DNA of 64,000 nucleotides from Phormidium tanganyikae FI6-MK23 (GTDB lineage Bacteria; Cyanobacteriota; Cyanobacteriia; Leptolyngbyales; Leptolyngbyaceae), in the NCBI GenBank assembly GCA_019359175.1, contig JAHHHU010000013.1, forward strand, positions 1-64,000, written 5' to 3'. The notes beneath the pieces were generated by a model that did no database searches, was not told where the DNA came from, and worked only from the letters and a program-made list of their open reading frames with translations. A program made the translations under genes and the position numbers. Positions 45,505 through 54,264 of this stretch are shown one piece after another (position 1 is the stretch's first letter; each line of letters starts with the position of its first letter).

Positions 45505-46845
45505 TTACTGTTTAGCGGGGGAAACTTTACCGATCGTTTTCAATTTTCCATCCGGTTCGACCGTCCAGACATCGTAACTTCCAACAACATCGCCCGCAGC
45601 ATCAATATCGACATCGCCACTTGCACCTTGATAGTTAATGTCTTTCCCTTGGCGCAGAAGTTCTAAGCCTTTACAAACATCGGTCACTTCTTCCCCTGGG
45701 GCATTCGTCACCTCGCGCAGTTTATCCTTCATCGCCTCACCGCTATTCGACTTCGCCGCTTGCGCCGCCAAAGCTAGAATCGCTGCTGCATCCCAAGCAT
45801 GAGCCGCATACGCTACAAGAGGACGCTTCTGCTTTTCTTCCCACAGTTTTGTGAAGGCTGCTAGACTCTTGCCGCTGGCTCCGGGAACTGTTCCCAACGC
45901 ACCCGCGAGAATCGATTGCCCATTTTGTCCTTTGCCAACCTTATCGACAAAATCCTGAGAGTAAACGCCATCGGTCAGTAAGAACTGAGTGTTCTGACTT
46001 TTTCCTTGCTCATAAGCAGACTTGACAATCAAGCTTCCCGTGTCGGCGTACAACACTGCCGCTACTGCTTTTGGACTGCCTGAGAAAGCTGCTGCTGCTT
46101 CGGTTTCAACCGTTGACGCTTTGGGATCGTAACGAGTGGGTTTCCCCTCGTTTGTGACTTTGCCACCGAGCGCGTCGAATGCTTTGACAAATTCGCGCTC
46201 GAAACCAACCCCATAATCGTTGTTGATCACAAGCGTACTAGCGGTGGTCAGTTTCCGCTCAGTTGCCAATTTCGCGAGTGCCTGAGCCTGATAGGTATCT
46301 GGTGGCGCAGTTCTCGCCCAATAGCCTTGATATTTGCCGTCTTTCGCTTGCTGGGTGAATACCGGACTCGTGCTTCCAGGCGAAATCAGAACCACTTTGT
46401 TGCGAACCGCGATCGGTAATGCGGCGGTCGAAACACTACTCGCAAACGATCCGACAACTCCCGCCACTTTTTCCCGTTCTGCCAGTCGCGTCATTCCTTC
46501 TGCACCTGCGGCGGGGTCGGTCTGATCATCAACGCTGACCAGGGCAACGGGTTCACCATTTACACCGCCACATTGATTTACTGTCTCGACCAGCATGGGA
46601 ACCGCATTCACCATTTGCTGTCCGACTGAGGCAAGATCGCCCGTCGAGGGCAGGAGCGAACCAATCTTTAAGCCTTTAGCAGCAACGGGACTAGCGGAGC
46701 CAGCCGGAGAAGCGGTTCCTCCTTGTGCGGTGGGTGGGGCGGCTTCTTGACAAGCGGCAGCCAGCAATCCAACCGTGAGAGTCAGGGCAGCAAGAGATAG
46801 AGCGCGTCCGAGCTTGGGACGATTTGGGGAAGCCAGGTTACTCAT
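45505..46845 (-). CDS. branched-chain-amino-acid-type ABC substrate-binding lipoprotein
   Basis: A 446-residue lipoprotein from ATG 46845: signal LSLAALTLTVGLLAAAC with lipidated Cys32, then a low-complexity linker and a periplasmic-binding fold of the LivJ/UrtA type (LKIGSLLPSTGDLASVGQQMVNAV, VDDQTDPAAGAEGM, GVVGSFASSVSTAALPIA, NKVVLISPGSTSP). Ligand is probably an amino acid or urea-like solute. No permease or ATPase genes are adjacent. The earlier start at 46935 would abut the pgl stop and is unlikely. Confidence 0.9.
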   Translation of the reverse strand: MSNLASPNRPKLGRALSLAALTLTVGLLAAACQEAAPPTAQGGTASPAGSASPVAAKGLKIGSLLPSTGDLASVGQQMVNAVPMLVETVNQCGGVNGEPVALVSVDDQTDPAAGAEGMTRLAEREKVAGVVGSFASSVSTAALPIAVRNKVVLISPGSTSPVFTQQAKDGKYQGYWARTAPPDTYQAQALAKLATERKLTTASTLVINNDYGVGFEREFVKAFDALGGKVTNEGKPTRYDPKASTVETEAAAAFSGSPKAVAAVLYADTGSLIVKSAYEQGKSQNTQFLLTDGVYSQDFVDKVGKGQNGQSILAGALGTVPGASGKSLAAFTKLWEEKQKRPLVAYAAHAWDAAAILALAAQAAKSNSGEAMKDKLREVTNAPGEEVTDVCKGLELLRQGKDINYQGASGDVDIDAAGDVVGSYDVWTVEPDGKLKTIGKVSPAKQ

Positions 46846-46934
46846 TAAAGATTCAACTCCTTGGTTCGATCGAGAAATCTGAGTGATGTTAAGTGTGAAG
46901 CCGATTGTAAACCCAAGATCTCCGATTTTTTGCA

Positions 46935-47651
46935 TTATTTAGTAAAGTTCGTAGACTGATCGAGCAACCACCAGAGTTCGCCCTGCGGTTTGATCAAACG
47001 CGAGGGGTAAGTGGTTTCGTCTGCCTCGTCTGCAAAGATTTGGGTGAGCGCGTTGTATTTGTTCGCGCCTGCCACCATGAAGATCACGGTATGAGCGGCA
47101 TTGATCAACGGGGCGGTGAAGGTAATTCGGGGATTTCCGTCTTTGTTGCCGATCGTGATTAAGCGATCGCGCACTTGTAGCGCTGGCGTGTGAGGAAACA
47201 GGGATGCGGTATGAGCATCATCGCCAATGCCGAGCAAAATCACATCGAAGGCGGGAAATTCTCCGGGTTTTGAGTTGAAGAACGCTTGTAAATCGGCTTC
47301 GTGTTTTTGGGCTGCGATCGCAGGATCAGCGTCATCAGTGGGCATCGGATGAATATTTTCAGCAGGAATCGGGACTTTATCGAGCCAAGCGAGACGCGCC
47401 ATTCGCTGGTTACTGTCGGGATGCTCGGGCGCGACATAGCGTTCATCGCCCCAAAAAATGTGGAGTTTGTCCCAGGGGAGATTTTGCTGTGCGAGTTTTT
47501 CGTAGAGCGGTTTCGGGGTGCTACCGCCAGCGAGGGCGATCGTGGCGATATTGTGAGTTGAGATCGCGCTTTGGAGTTTTTCGAGAACGAGTTCGAGGGC
47601 GCGATCTACGAGGGCTGGCAGGTCAGCGAGGATTTCGACTTGTGGATTCAT
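46935..47651 (-). CDS. pgl: 6-phosphogluconolactonase
   Basis: Pgl hydrolyses 6-phosphogluconolactone in the oxidative pentose phosphate pathway. 238 residues: ATIALAGGSTPKPLYEKLA, WDKLHIFWGDERYV, DVILLGIGDDAHTASLFPH and the late LIKPQGELWWLLD match the family. Reverse strand, upstream of the binding-protein gene. Confidence 0.95.
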   Translation of the reverse strand: MNPQVEILADLPALVDRALELVLEKLQSAISTHNIATIALAGGSTPKPLYEKLAQQNLPWDKLHIFWGDERYVAPEHPDSNQRMARLAWLDKVPIPAENIHPMPTDDADPAIAAQKHEADLQAFFNSKPGEFPAFDVILLGIGDDAHTASLFPHTPALQVRDRLITIGNKDGNPRITFTAPLINAAHTVIFMVAGANKYNALTQIFADEADETTYPSRLIKPQGELWWLLDQSTNFTK

Positions 47652-47734
47652 GAGAGCAATTTTGCCAATTCTTCACCGTCAGGATAAGGGAAGAATGTTG
47701 AGTTCTCTGCCGTCTTTAGATCGATGTAAGAAAT

Positions 47735-48113
47735 TCAGTCGAAGATCCTACTTCTCGCCATGTCTAAAAATGCTTCCGCCTGTTGAATTTGCTCTTGCGC
47801 GTCTGCCTCATTTAGTGCTGTATCCGGGTCGTAGTCTCCGCTCAATCGTTCTCGTTCCGCTTTAATCAAGGCACGATGATAGTCTTTTGAAACTTGACCA
47901 GAACGAACAAACTGCTGTCCAAAAGCCGCCAACACTCCAGAATGGCTAGAGAAAGAAAGTCCTTCTCCAAGCAACATCGCTTGAGCAGCATAGAACATTG
48001 TGTAGTAGGCGCGTGCAACAGAAAATTCGTATAACTTCCTCTTCCCAAAGAACTCTCGAAGCCTCCAGACTACGCTGGGCTTTGTCAAGCAGCTTTTGTT
48101 GTTCAGGTGTCAT
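47735..48113 (-). pseudogene. HEPN-domain protein, frameshifted
   Basis: ATG 48113 begins TPEQQKLLDKAQRSLEASRVLWEEE, the normal first helix of HEPN toxins. One extra base near 48030-48047 then shifts the frame (VIRIFCCTR...). In the neighbouring frame the HEPN sequence continues without a gap (LYEFSVARAYYTMFYAAQAM, GLSFSSHSGVLAAFGQQF, ending ARSRIFD). The characteristic RxxxxH-type catalytic segment is not obvious; RAYYTMFYAAQAML is the usual second helix. The partner MNT gene (48103-48432) is intact and overlaps the start by about 3 codons. Confidence 0.87.
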
Positions 48114-48432
48114 ATAGAATACCTTCGCGCCGGACGTTGAGAAAAAAGGGAGAATTTTCTTGCTTAAATCGCTCTCGACTCGCAAACATTAGGGAAACGA
48201 GAACAGCGTGGTCTAGACACAGATCAGAGACAAAGTCGTTTGTTCGTTTGACCTCCTGAACGAAATCAAAGGAGTCATTTAGTACGGCTAAAACGTCAAT
48301 ATCAGATTGATCCGTTGCAGTGTTTCGAGCTTGTGATCCGAACAAAACGAGGTGAGTTAATCGATCGCCATATTCCTGCTGTAAATACTGTCGAAGTTGC
48401 GACAAGATTTCTGGCAAATCGGGGTGAGTCAT
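48103..48432 (-). CDS. MNT-type nucleotidyltransferase (antitoxin of HEPN)
   Basis: A 109-residue minimal nucleotidyltransferase from ATG 48432: GSQAR at 32-36 and the metal-binding pair Asp44-x-Asp46 (SDIDVLAVL). MNT proteins neutralise HEPN RNases, in the studied MntA/HepT pair by AMP-ylating them. The HEPN gene follows with an 11-nt overlap but is frameshifted, so the antidote appears to remain without its toxin. Confidence 0.9.
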   Translation of the reverse strand: MTHPDLPEILSQLRQYLQQEYGDRLTHLVLFGSQARNTATDQSDIDVLAVLNDSFDFVQEVKRTNDFVSDLCLDHAVLVSLMFASRERFKQENSPFFLNVRREGILYDT

Positions 48433-48571
48433 GGAAAATACGATCAAAGACTGCATCTCGATTCTAAGGCGTAAGATTGAAAGAGCGTTCTTCCTTTACA
48501 AAATGCCGATTCTTGCTCCTGAAAGTTCTTACAGTTTCTCCAATTACTTCGAGCAGAATATCGATGCGATC

Positions 48572-48585
48572 GACTTAAGACTTAA
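48572..48585 (+). repeat. 7-bp tandem duplication (GACTTAA x2)
   Basis: Exact duplication inside the nuclease-like pseudogene. Removing one copy keeps codon frame GAC-TTA-ATT-GAG and reads through, so the duplication is the first lesion. Confidence 0.9.
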
Positions 48586-48666
48586 TTGAGTATTTCGGCT
48601 ATCAGTTGCGTCGGTCTCGCTTGGAGCTACCGCAGTCAGGTAAAGTAATCGCTCGACTCCCACAAT

Positions 48667-48688
48667 TGATTGAGGACTGATTGAGGAC
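48667..48688 (+). repeat. 11-bp tandem duplication (TGATTGAGGAC x2)
   Basis: Exact duplication in the same pseudogene. It produces the TGA at 48678 in the shifted frame; deleting one copy gives LIEDISESL in frame. Confidence 0.9.
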
Positions 48689-49258
48689 ATTTCGGAAAGT
48701 TTGATGTTTCTTGTTTCATCGAATGAGCAAGCAAAGCGGGAGATGTATGTTGCACCAATCATAAAAGAGGTGGCACGGCAGACAAAAGCACTGATTCGGA
48801 TCGAATACCCTGTCAAAGCGAGTTCCCAGCTTCAGGGGAGTTTAAATTATCTATTGTCGATCGGGAACTTGAAGAATTTGTTAGTTCTAGAGGCAAAGCG
48901 AGATGATTTAGATTATGGATTTACTCAGCTAAGTGCAGAACTTATTGCTTTGGATCAATGGGAGCGCTCTCCATCGATCAAGGAGCAGCCCACAATGCTA
49001 GGAGCAGTGACAACGGGAATTATTTGGCAGTTCGGCTTGCTTGATCGATCGACGAAGCAAATTCACCAAGATTTGCGATCGTATAATTCGCCGGATCAGG
49101 TTGAAGCGCGAATTTTTATCCAACTTCTGATCTGGTGATTGCAACTAACCGAGAGTAACTAGAATGGGATAATTTTAAGGCAGTTCCAATAACTCAGAAT
49201 TGATTGCTTCCGGTACACAGGTGGGTACACTTCGCACAACTGTCACCCGTCTCAAGAT

Positions 49259-51145
49259 ATGAATCGATCACTTTCCGAGCAACCAATTTATATTTTAGGT
49301 GCAGGGCCTGCGGGACTAGCTGCGGCTCATCACTTAACTCAGCAAGGATATCCTGTCGTTGTGGTTGAGCGCGAAGGACGGGTCGGAGGCTTCTCCAAAA
49401 GTATCGAGTACCAAGGCTTCATTCTGGATTATGGACCTCATCGGTTCTACACCAAATTAGAGCCTGTCTTGAAACTGTGGAATCAAGTCTTGGGAAATGA
49501 GCAAGTGACTGTCGATCGCTTGACCCGCATCTACTACGGCAAAAAATACTTCAACTATCCCTTAAAAGCGGCTGAAACGCTTTCTGCGTTGGGCATCATT
49601 GAAAGCTTGAAAATTATTACTTCTTATTTTCAATCCCGTTTATTCCCGATTCAACACCCCAAAAACTTTGCTCAGTGGGTTACGGCTCGGTTTGGTCAAC
49701 GGTTGTTTGAAATTTTTTTTGAAGCCTATACCGAAAAGCTTTGGGGCATTCCTTGTACCGAAATTAGTGCAGACTGGGCAGCACAGCGAATCAAAGGACT
49801 ATCACTGCTCAAAGCAATTCGCAACGCTGTCTTAGGCAGTGATGGCAAAGTGAAAACGCTGATTGATCAATTCCAATTTCCCCGCCTTGGATCTGGGCAA
49901 CTCTATGAGAAAATTGCGGATCATCTTCAGGCTCACAATCAGTCGTTATTACTCAATACTGAAGTGGTGCAATTGCATCACAGCGGCGATCAGGTGGCTC
50001 AAATTACCTTGAGAGACTGTAAGACTCAGGAAGAATTCACTGTAGATTGTGGTGGCGTGATTTCTTCGGTTCCGATCAGCTTCTTGATTGGAAAAATGAT
50101 CAGTCCACAGCCGAATCAGCAAGTAATTTCTGCGGCTCGATCGCTAAAATTCCGCAATACAGTCTTGGTCTACTTAATTGTTGAAGGAAACAACCTTTTC
50201 CCAGATAACTGGCTATACATCAACGAACCCTCGGTAGAAGTGGGGCGCGTGACAAACTTCGCGAACTGGTCGCCAGAGATGTTACCTAACCCGCATCAAA
50301 CGCCATTGTGCTGTGAATATTGGTGCAACACTGATGATCCAATGTGGCAAGAACCCGAAGCGAACTTAGTTCAACTGGCAGAGAATGAGCTAAAACGAAT
50401 CGGGCTATTGCATTACGAGAAGGTTTCTAGTGGGTTCGTGATTCGATTGCCGCGCACTTATCCAGTGTATACCGGAGACTATCAAGCAGCACTAGCTGAA
50501 ATTCAAGGCTATCTACACAACTTCCAGAATTTGCAATTGGTGGGACGCTACGGGGCGTTCAAGTACAATAATCAAGACCATAGCTTGCTGATGGGAATTT
50601 TGGCGGCAGAAAACGTGATTCAACCTGGTAAGCATGACTTGTGGGCAGTAAACTCAGACAGTGAGTACGTCGAAGAAGCGAAGGCGGATGTCGAGACAAC
50701 AGCAGCTAGATCGCGTCGTTCATCACGTCGTAGACAAGTTGCAACGACCTTACAACAGTTTGGTAGTTACCTATTAACGGGCGGATTTGCAACTGCGATC
50801 GATGTCAGTGTTTTTTCGCTCCTCACTCAAGTCGGGCTTTGGTATGTTTGGGCATTGGGATTCAGCTACTTCTTGGGACTGACCACCAACTTCCTCCTGA
50901 GTCGTCGTTATGTGTTCGGAGTCTACTGGAACAACTGGCTCACTCAGTATGCGGTGTTTGCGGCAGTCGCACTCAATAGCCTATTAGCAAATTTAGGATT
51001 GCTGCAACTATTGATCAAAGATCTTGGCTGGAGTGCCATTTCAGCGCGTCTGGTCAGCGCGGCGTGTGTTGCATTACTAAGCTACGCGGGACACAAACTC
51101 TACTCGTTTGCTCAATCCCAACCTGCCCGTCCTATCGTTCGATAA
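49259..51145 (+). CDS. FAD-dependent oxidoreductase fused to GtrA-like membrane domain
   Basis: A 628-residue protein. Residues 1 to about 460 are an amine-oxidase/UDP-galactopyranose-mutase-like flavoprotein: dinucleotide fold ILGAGPAGLAAAH, VVVVEREGRVGGFS, DYGPHRFYTK and a C-terminal GRYGAFKYNNQDHS. After a charged, Arg-rich linker (RSRRSSRRRQVATT), residues about 500-622 hold four membrane helices of the GtrA family (YLLTGGFATAIDVSVFSLLT, TNFLLSRRYVF, NSLLANLGLL). GtrA proteins are proposed flippases of polyprenyl-linked sugars. The join of the two functions in one chain suggests a sugar nucleotide or lipid-linked sugar modified and then moved across the membrane. It precedes the polytopic gene at 51180 by 34 nt. 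Confidence 0.9.
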   Translation: MNRSLSEQPIYILGAGPAGLAAAHHLTQQGYPVVVVEREGRVGGFSKSIEYQGFILDYGPHRFYTKLEPVLKLWNQVLGNEQVTVDRLTRIYYGKKYFNYPLKAAETLSALGIIESLKIITSYFQSRLFPIQHPKNFAQWVTARFGQRLFEIFFEAYTEKLWGIPCTEISADWAAQRIKGLSLLKAIRNAVLGSDGKVKTLIDQFQFPRLGSGQLYEKIADHLQAHNQSLLLNTEVVQLHHSGDQVAQITLRDCKTQEEFTVDCGGVISSVPISFLIGKMISPQPNQQVISAARSLKFRNTVLVYLIVEGNNLFPDNWLYINEPSVEVGRVTNFANWSPEMLPNPHQTPLCCEYWCNTDDPMWQEPEANLVQLAENELKRIGLLHYEKVSSGFVIRLPRTYPVYTGDYQAALAEIQGYLHNFQNLQLVGRYGAFKYNNQDHSLLMGILAAENVIQPGKHDLWAVNSDSEYVEEAKADVETTAARSRRSSRRRQVATTLQQFGSYLLTGGFATAIDVSVFSLLTQVGLWYVWALGFSYFLGLTTNFLLSRRYVFGVYWNNWLTQYAVFAAVALNSLLANLGLLQLLIKDLGWSAISARLVSAACVALLSYAGHKLYSFAQSQPARPIVR

Positions 51146-51179
51146 TTGTTTCATTCATCTAGGTTAGCCCCACCGAGCT

Positions 51180-53423
51180 ATGAAAATCCGTCATTGGTTG
51201 AGAAAGCATTCTCTCGCGATTGAATGCTTTCTCGTTTTTGCAACCTGCGTCTATGTATATTTAGCGAATGATAGAACGATCACGACTCACGATCCAATTC
51301 CGAATACACTACTTGCGTTTAACTGGATCTTCAATCATCAACTCAATTTTGATAACTTTAGAGGGAATTACTTCTTCAATGCGGCAGTGTGGTTCTTCAC
51401 AGAATCTCCTACTGGTCATCTAACTTCTGCATATCCAATTGGGACAGCGATCGTTACATTTCCGTTCTATCTCATTTTTTCGGGGGTGATGTGGTTCAAT
51501 CACACCTTCCAAGATCCCGCTCTGCGATCGAGTTTATATTCGCTTGACATCCATCGCGCTTTTTTTGAGACCGATCGCCTTTTCTATGAAAAACTTGCTG
51601 CAACTTTAACCACTTCCACCGCAGTTGTTATTTTCTACCTTGCAACAAGCCTCAAATTCAAGAAATCGATTTGCCTAATTTTGACCTTTCTCTACGCGTT
51701 TGCAACTCAAAATTGGGTTACAAATTCCCAATCATTGTTGCAGCATACAGCAGCAAATTTAGTAATCTGTAGTCTCTTGCTCTGTTTATTGAAGGCGAAC
51801 CGGAGACAAGGAAGAAGTAGAAATTTCCTCTTGTTAGTTGCGGGAATCCTGGCTGGGTTGCTTCCTGGAATTCGACCGACTGACGCAGTTTTCACAGTTG
51901 CAGCAATTGTTTACGTAATTTTTGTCTATCGCCGTGATTGTGTTTATCTGTGCCTGGGATTATGTTCATCTCTGATTAGTATTAGCTGGAATTTTTACTA
52001 TTTTGGCACTCTACTTTTGGGCGGATATGCAAGCCAAACAGACTTATATTCCTTTTCATTGAATCAGTTTGTCCGATCGTTTCTAGGTTTACTTTTTAGC
52101 CCTTCTCGCGGTTTATTCTTTTTCTCGCCAGTTTTATTATTGATGATTCCTGGTGCTTTTCAAGTATTCAGGCTGAGAAGTAAGCGCGATGAACAATTAC
52201 TAATCTGCTTATGCGGTGCTGGAGTTGCACTTTTTGTTAATTACTGCTTTTTCTCGGTTTGGTGGGGTGCTTGGGGCTACGGTTATCGATTTCTTGCTGA
52301 AGCTTTGCCAATCTTTTGCTTTTTAATCGGCTATCCACTCGTCAACCTTGCTGAGTCGAATAAGAAAAAAAGATTGAACTATAAGCTATGTTGTTTTGTT
52401 ACGTTACTAATCATTTCCACGTCCGTTCAGGCTGTAGGCGCATTTACCTTAGAGTTTGGTAAAGCCACTTGGGATTTGATTCCAGCAGAGATCAGTACAA
52501 AGGCAGCGGTTGGAATGGGTAGACTATGGAGTTTCTCAGATAGCCCGATCGAACGTAGCGCTAGGCTTCTCTTTCATGAAGTAACCGGATTGCCCAAACT
52601 TTCACAAACCTATCTTGACGGGCTTAAGGGCGAAATCAAGCAAGCTCAAATTCTAGATACGCCCATCAAAGACGGTATGAACTTGGGTACACCTGGCTCG
52701 TTTGCACTGCTACAAGTAGACCTCCTCAATACGGGTCGCTCGGAATGGTACGGCTATGATAGCGGGGTGAAAAATGGCTCGATCGCAGTAAAAGCACAGT
52801 TTTACGATCAAAACAACGAAAGCGTTACGTTTAGCAGATTTTATATTCCTGGGATGACTCGTCCTGGTCAAAGAACTCGCGCAACGACATTCATCGAACT
52901 GCCAGCCAACTTCGGAACTTATCGCTTGGTCTTGAGCTTGACAACATCTCAAGAGTTGTTGAACCAGAAAGAGAACCAATACGAGCTAAAAGTTAAGATT
53001 GACCCGAAGCAACAGATTTTTGATCAATCATTCAAGAAAGTTCAAGTTTCAAGAGAGATTCCAGCCGGGACAGAAGCTAAGTTATTTACACTTGTTGAAA
53101 GTCGTAGTAACTTTGTCTGGGCAAGTAAAGTTCGGGACGCAAAAAACAACATCAAGAATCCTGTCAAGCTTGCGTACTATTGGATTGATACCAACGGCAG
53201 AACCTTGGAAGATGGAACTGCGCCGCTTCCGTGGAAGGTTGTCTATGAGCAAGATTTCTTCTTTAACATTGCTCATACCATTGGTATCAACACAACGATC
53301 AAAGTACCTGATCGTCCAGGAAACTATACGCTTCGACTCACAATGGCTCAGGACGGTGTAGGGCGGTTTGACGAAAATGGTGCTAAACCGAAGGATATTC
53401 CAATCACAGTTACAGCAAGTTAG
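51180..53423 (+). CDS. polytopic membrane protein, GT39/ArnT-like, with C-terminal soluble domain
   Basis: A 747-residue protein. The first about 430 residues hold around 10 membrane helices (CFLVFATCVYVYLAN, NLVICSLLLCLL, FFFSPVLLLMIP) with a large first loop bearing TITTHDPIPNTLLAFNW, the usual place of catalytic acids in lipid-sugar-dependent glycosyltransferases. The last about 280 residues are beta-rich and exterior (SFALLQVDLLNTGRSEW, PANFGTYRLVLSL, IKVPDRPGNYTLRLTM). It follows the FAD-GtrA fusion by 34 nt and is probably co-transcribed. The donor would be a polyprenyl-phosphate sugar; this is inference. Confidence 0.75.
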   Translation: MKIRHWLRKHSLAIECFLVFATCVYVYLANDRTITTHDPIPNTLLAFNWIFNHQLNFDNFRGNYFFNAAVWFFTESPTGHLTSAYPIGTAIVTFPFYLIFSGVMWFNHTFQDPALRSSLYSLDIHRAFFETDRLFYEKLAATLTTSTAVVIFYLATSLKFKKSICLILTFLYAFATQNWVTNSQSLLQHTAANLVICSLLLCLLKANRRQGRSRNFLLLVAGILAGLLPGIRPTDAVFTVAAIVYVIFVYRRDCVYLCLGLCSSLISISWNFYYFGTLLLGGYASQTDLYSFSLNQFVRSFLGLLFSPSRGLFFFSPVLLLMIPGAFQVFRLRSKRDEQLLICLCGAGVALFVNYCFFSVWWGAWGYGYRFLAEALPIFCFLIGYPLVNLAESNKKKRLNYKLCCFVTLLIISTSVQAVGAFTLEFGKATWDLIPAEISTKAAVGMGRLWSFSDSPIERSARLLFHEVTGLPKLSQTYLDGLKGEIKQAQILDTPIKDGMNLGTPGSFALLQVDLLNTGRSEWYGYDSGVKNGSIAVKAQFYDQNNESVTFSRFYIPGMTRPGQRTRATTFIELPANFGTYRLVLSLTTSQELLNQKENQYELKVKIDPKQQIFDQSFKKVQVSREIPAGTEAKLFTLVESRSNFVWASKVRDAKNNIKNPVKLAYYWIDTNGRTLEDGTAPLPWKVVYEQDFFFNIAHTIGINTTIKVPDRPGNYTLRLTMAQDGVGRFDENGAKPKDIPITVTAS

Positions 53424-53506
53424 CTGCTAAATTTAGTCGATCGCTGTAGTCTCTATGCTTAGATTGAACAACAGCGATCTCGTTAGATGTCATTCGTTTT
53501 GAAAGC

Positions 53507-54250
53507 TCACAGAATAAACTGAGGTTTGAGCTTCAGATAGGTAACCCAACTGTAAGCGAAATGCTCTTCGCGATCGAGATGGTTTAACCACGTTGGGATC
53601 TCGCTCCACAAAGGTTCAAGGGGACATCCTTCCATCACAGGGGATATGAGCGGTGGGAAAAGATAGTACTCGTCGATCCAACTAAAGAGATCAAGCAATA
53701 TTGGATCATTGCGTTTGATCAGATGAGTAATGCTGAGATGATAAGTGTCCTCATACTGATTGTCATCCAGCAAAACGTGCTGAATTCCATATCTAAGGCT
53801 CTGTTCAATTCGAGGTGCAACGTTTTGATGGTCATCGAAGATGGCACAGTTTTGAGCCGATGGATCAAGCTCAAAACTGAAGCAGGAAAAATCTTGGGTA
53901 CTATAGCCAGCACGCGGAGATCGATAGCACGATGGAAAATTAAACGGCATCATTAGAACTGGATCAAGACAGTACAGTTCGGCATCTGGCAGGATCGAAT
54001 CGACCAACCAAGTTGAAAAGCCGCGCCAGAATCCAGACTCGATCACAACATCTGGCATGATGCGTTTGAGAAAATAGTAATAAGCAAAGGCAGAATCGAA
54101 TCGAATTCCACCTGTGTTATCGAACGGGCGTTGATTGTAGAGATCGGCGAACTGTTCTAGCTGCTCAGATAACGTTGCACGATCGCTAAACAAATCCACA
54201 ACTTCAACATCAATGCCGGGAATCTGTAAGGGAAGATTAGTTTTAACCAT
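53507..54250 (-). CDS. methyltransferase-like (class I fold) protein
   Basis: A 247-residue protein. The glycine-poor motif I region VVIESGFWRGFSTWLVDSIL followed by AELYCLDP and a later HVLLDDNQYEDTY, LLDLFSWIDEY fit a class I methyltransferase or the related cephalosporin-hydroxylase fold seen in glycan loci. The cofactor loop ESGFWRG is atypical (no GxGxG), so the activity is uncertain. It begins 15 nt after the stop of the GT4 gene, on the same strand, so it is probably co-transcribed with it. Confidence 0.6.
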   Translation of the reverse strand: MVKTNLPLQIPGIDVEVVDLFSDRATLSEQLEQFADLYNQRPFDNTGGIRFDSAFAYYYFLKRIMPDVVIESGFWRGFSTWLVDSILPDAELYCLDPVLMMPFNFPSCYRSPRAGYSTQDFSCFSFELDPSAQNCAIFDDHQNVAPRIEQSLRYGIQHVLLDDNQYEDTYHLSITHLIKRNDPILLDLFSWIDEYYLFPPLISPVMEGCPLEPLWSEIPTWLNHLDREEHFAYSWVTYLKLKPQFIL

Positions 54251-54264
54251 GACAATTTTTTAGA

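Larger units (their letters stand above)
48503..49138 (+). pseudogene. PD-(D/E)XK-like cyanobacterial protein interrupted by two tandem duplications
   Basis: ATG 48503 opens MPILAPESSYSFSNYFEQN and the last third reads NLKNLLVLEAKRDDLDYGF followed by TQLSAELIALDQWERS, the conserved segment (E-x-K with downstream Q) of a common cyanobacterial nuclease-like family of about 200 residues. A 7-bp tandem duplication (48572-48585) shifts the frame after DAIDL; the family sequence goes on in the second frame (DLIEYFGYQLRRSRLELP) until an 11-bp tandem duplication (48667-48688) returns it to the first. The two add 18 bp in total, but stop codons lie between them. The 3' frame alone is open from 48701. 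Confidence 0.82.
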
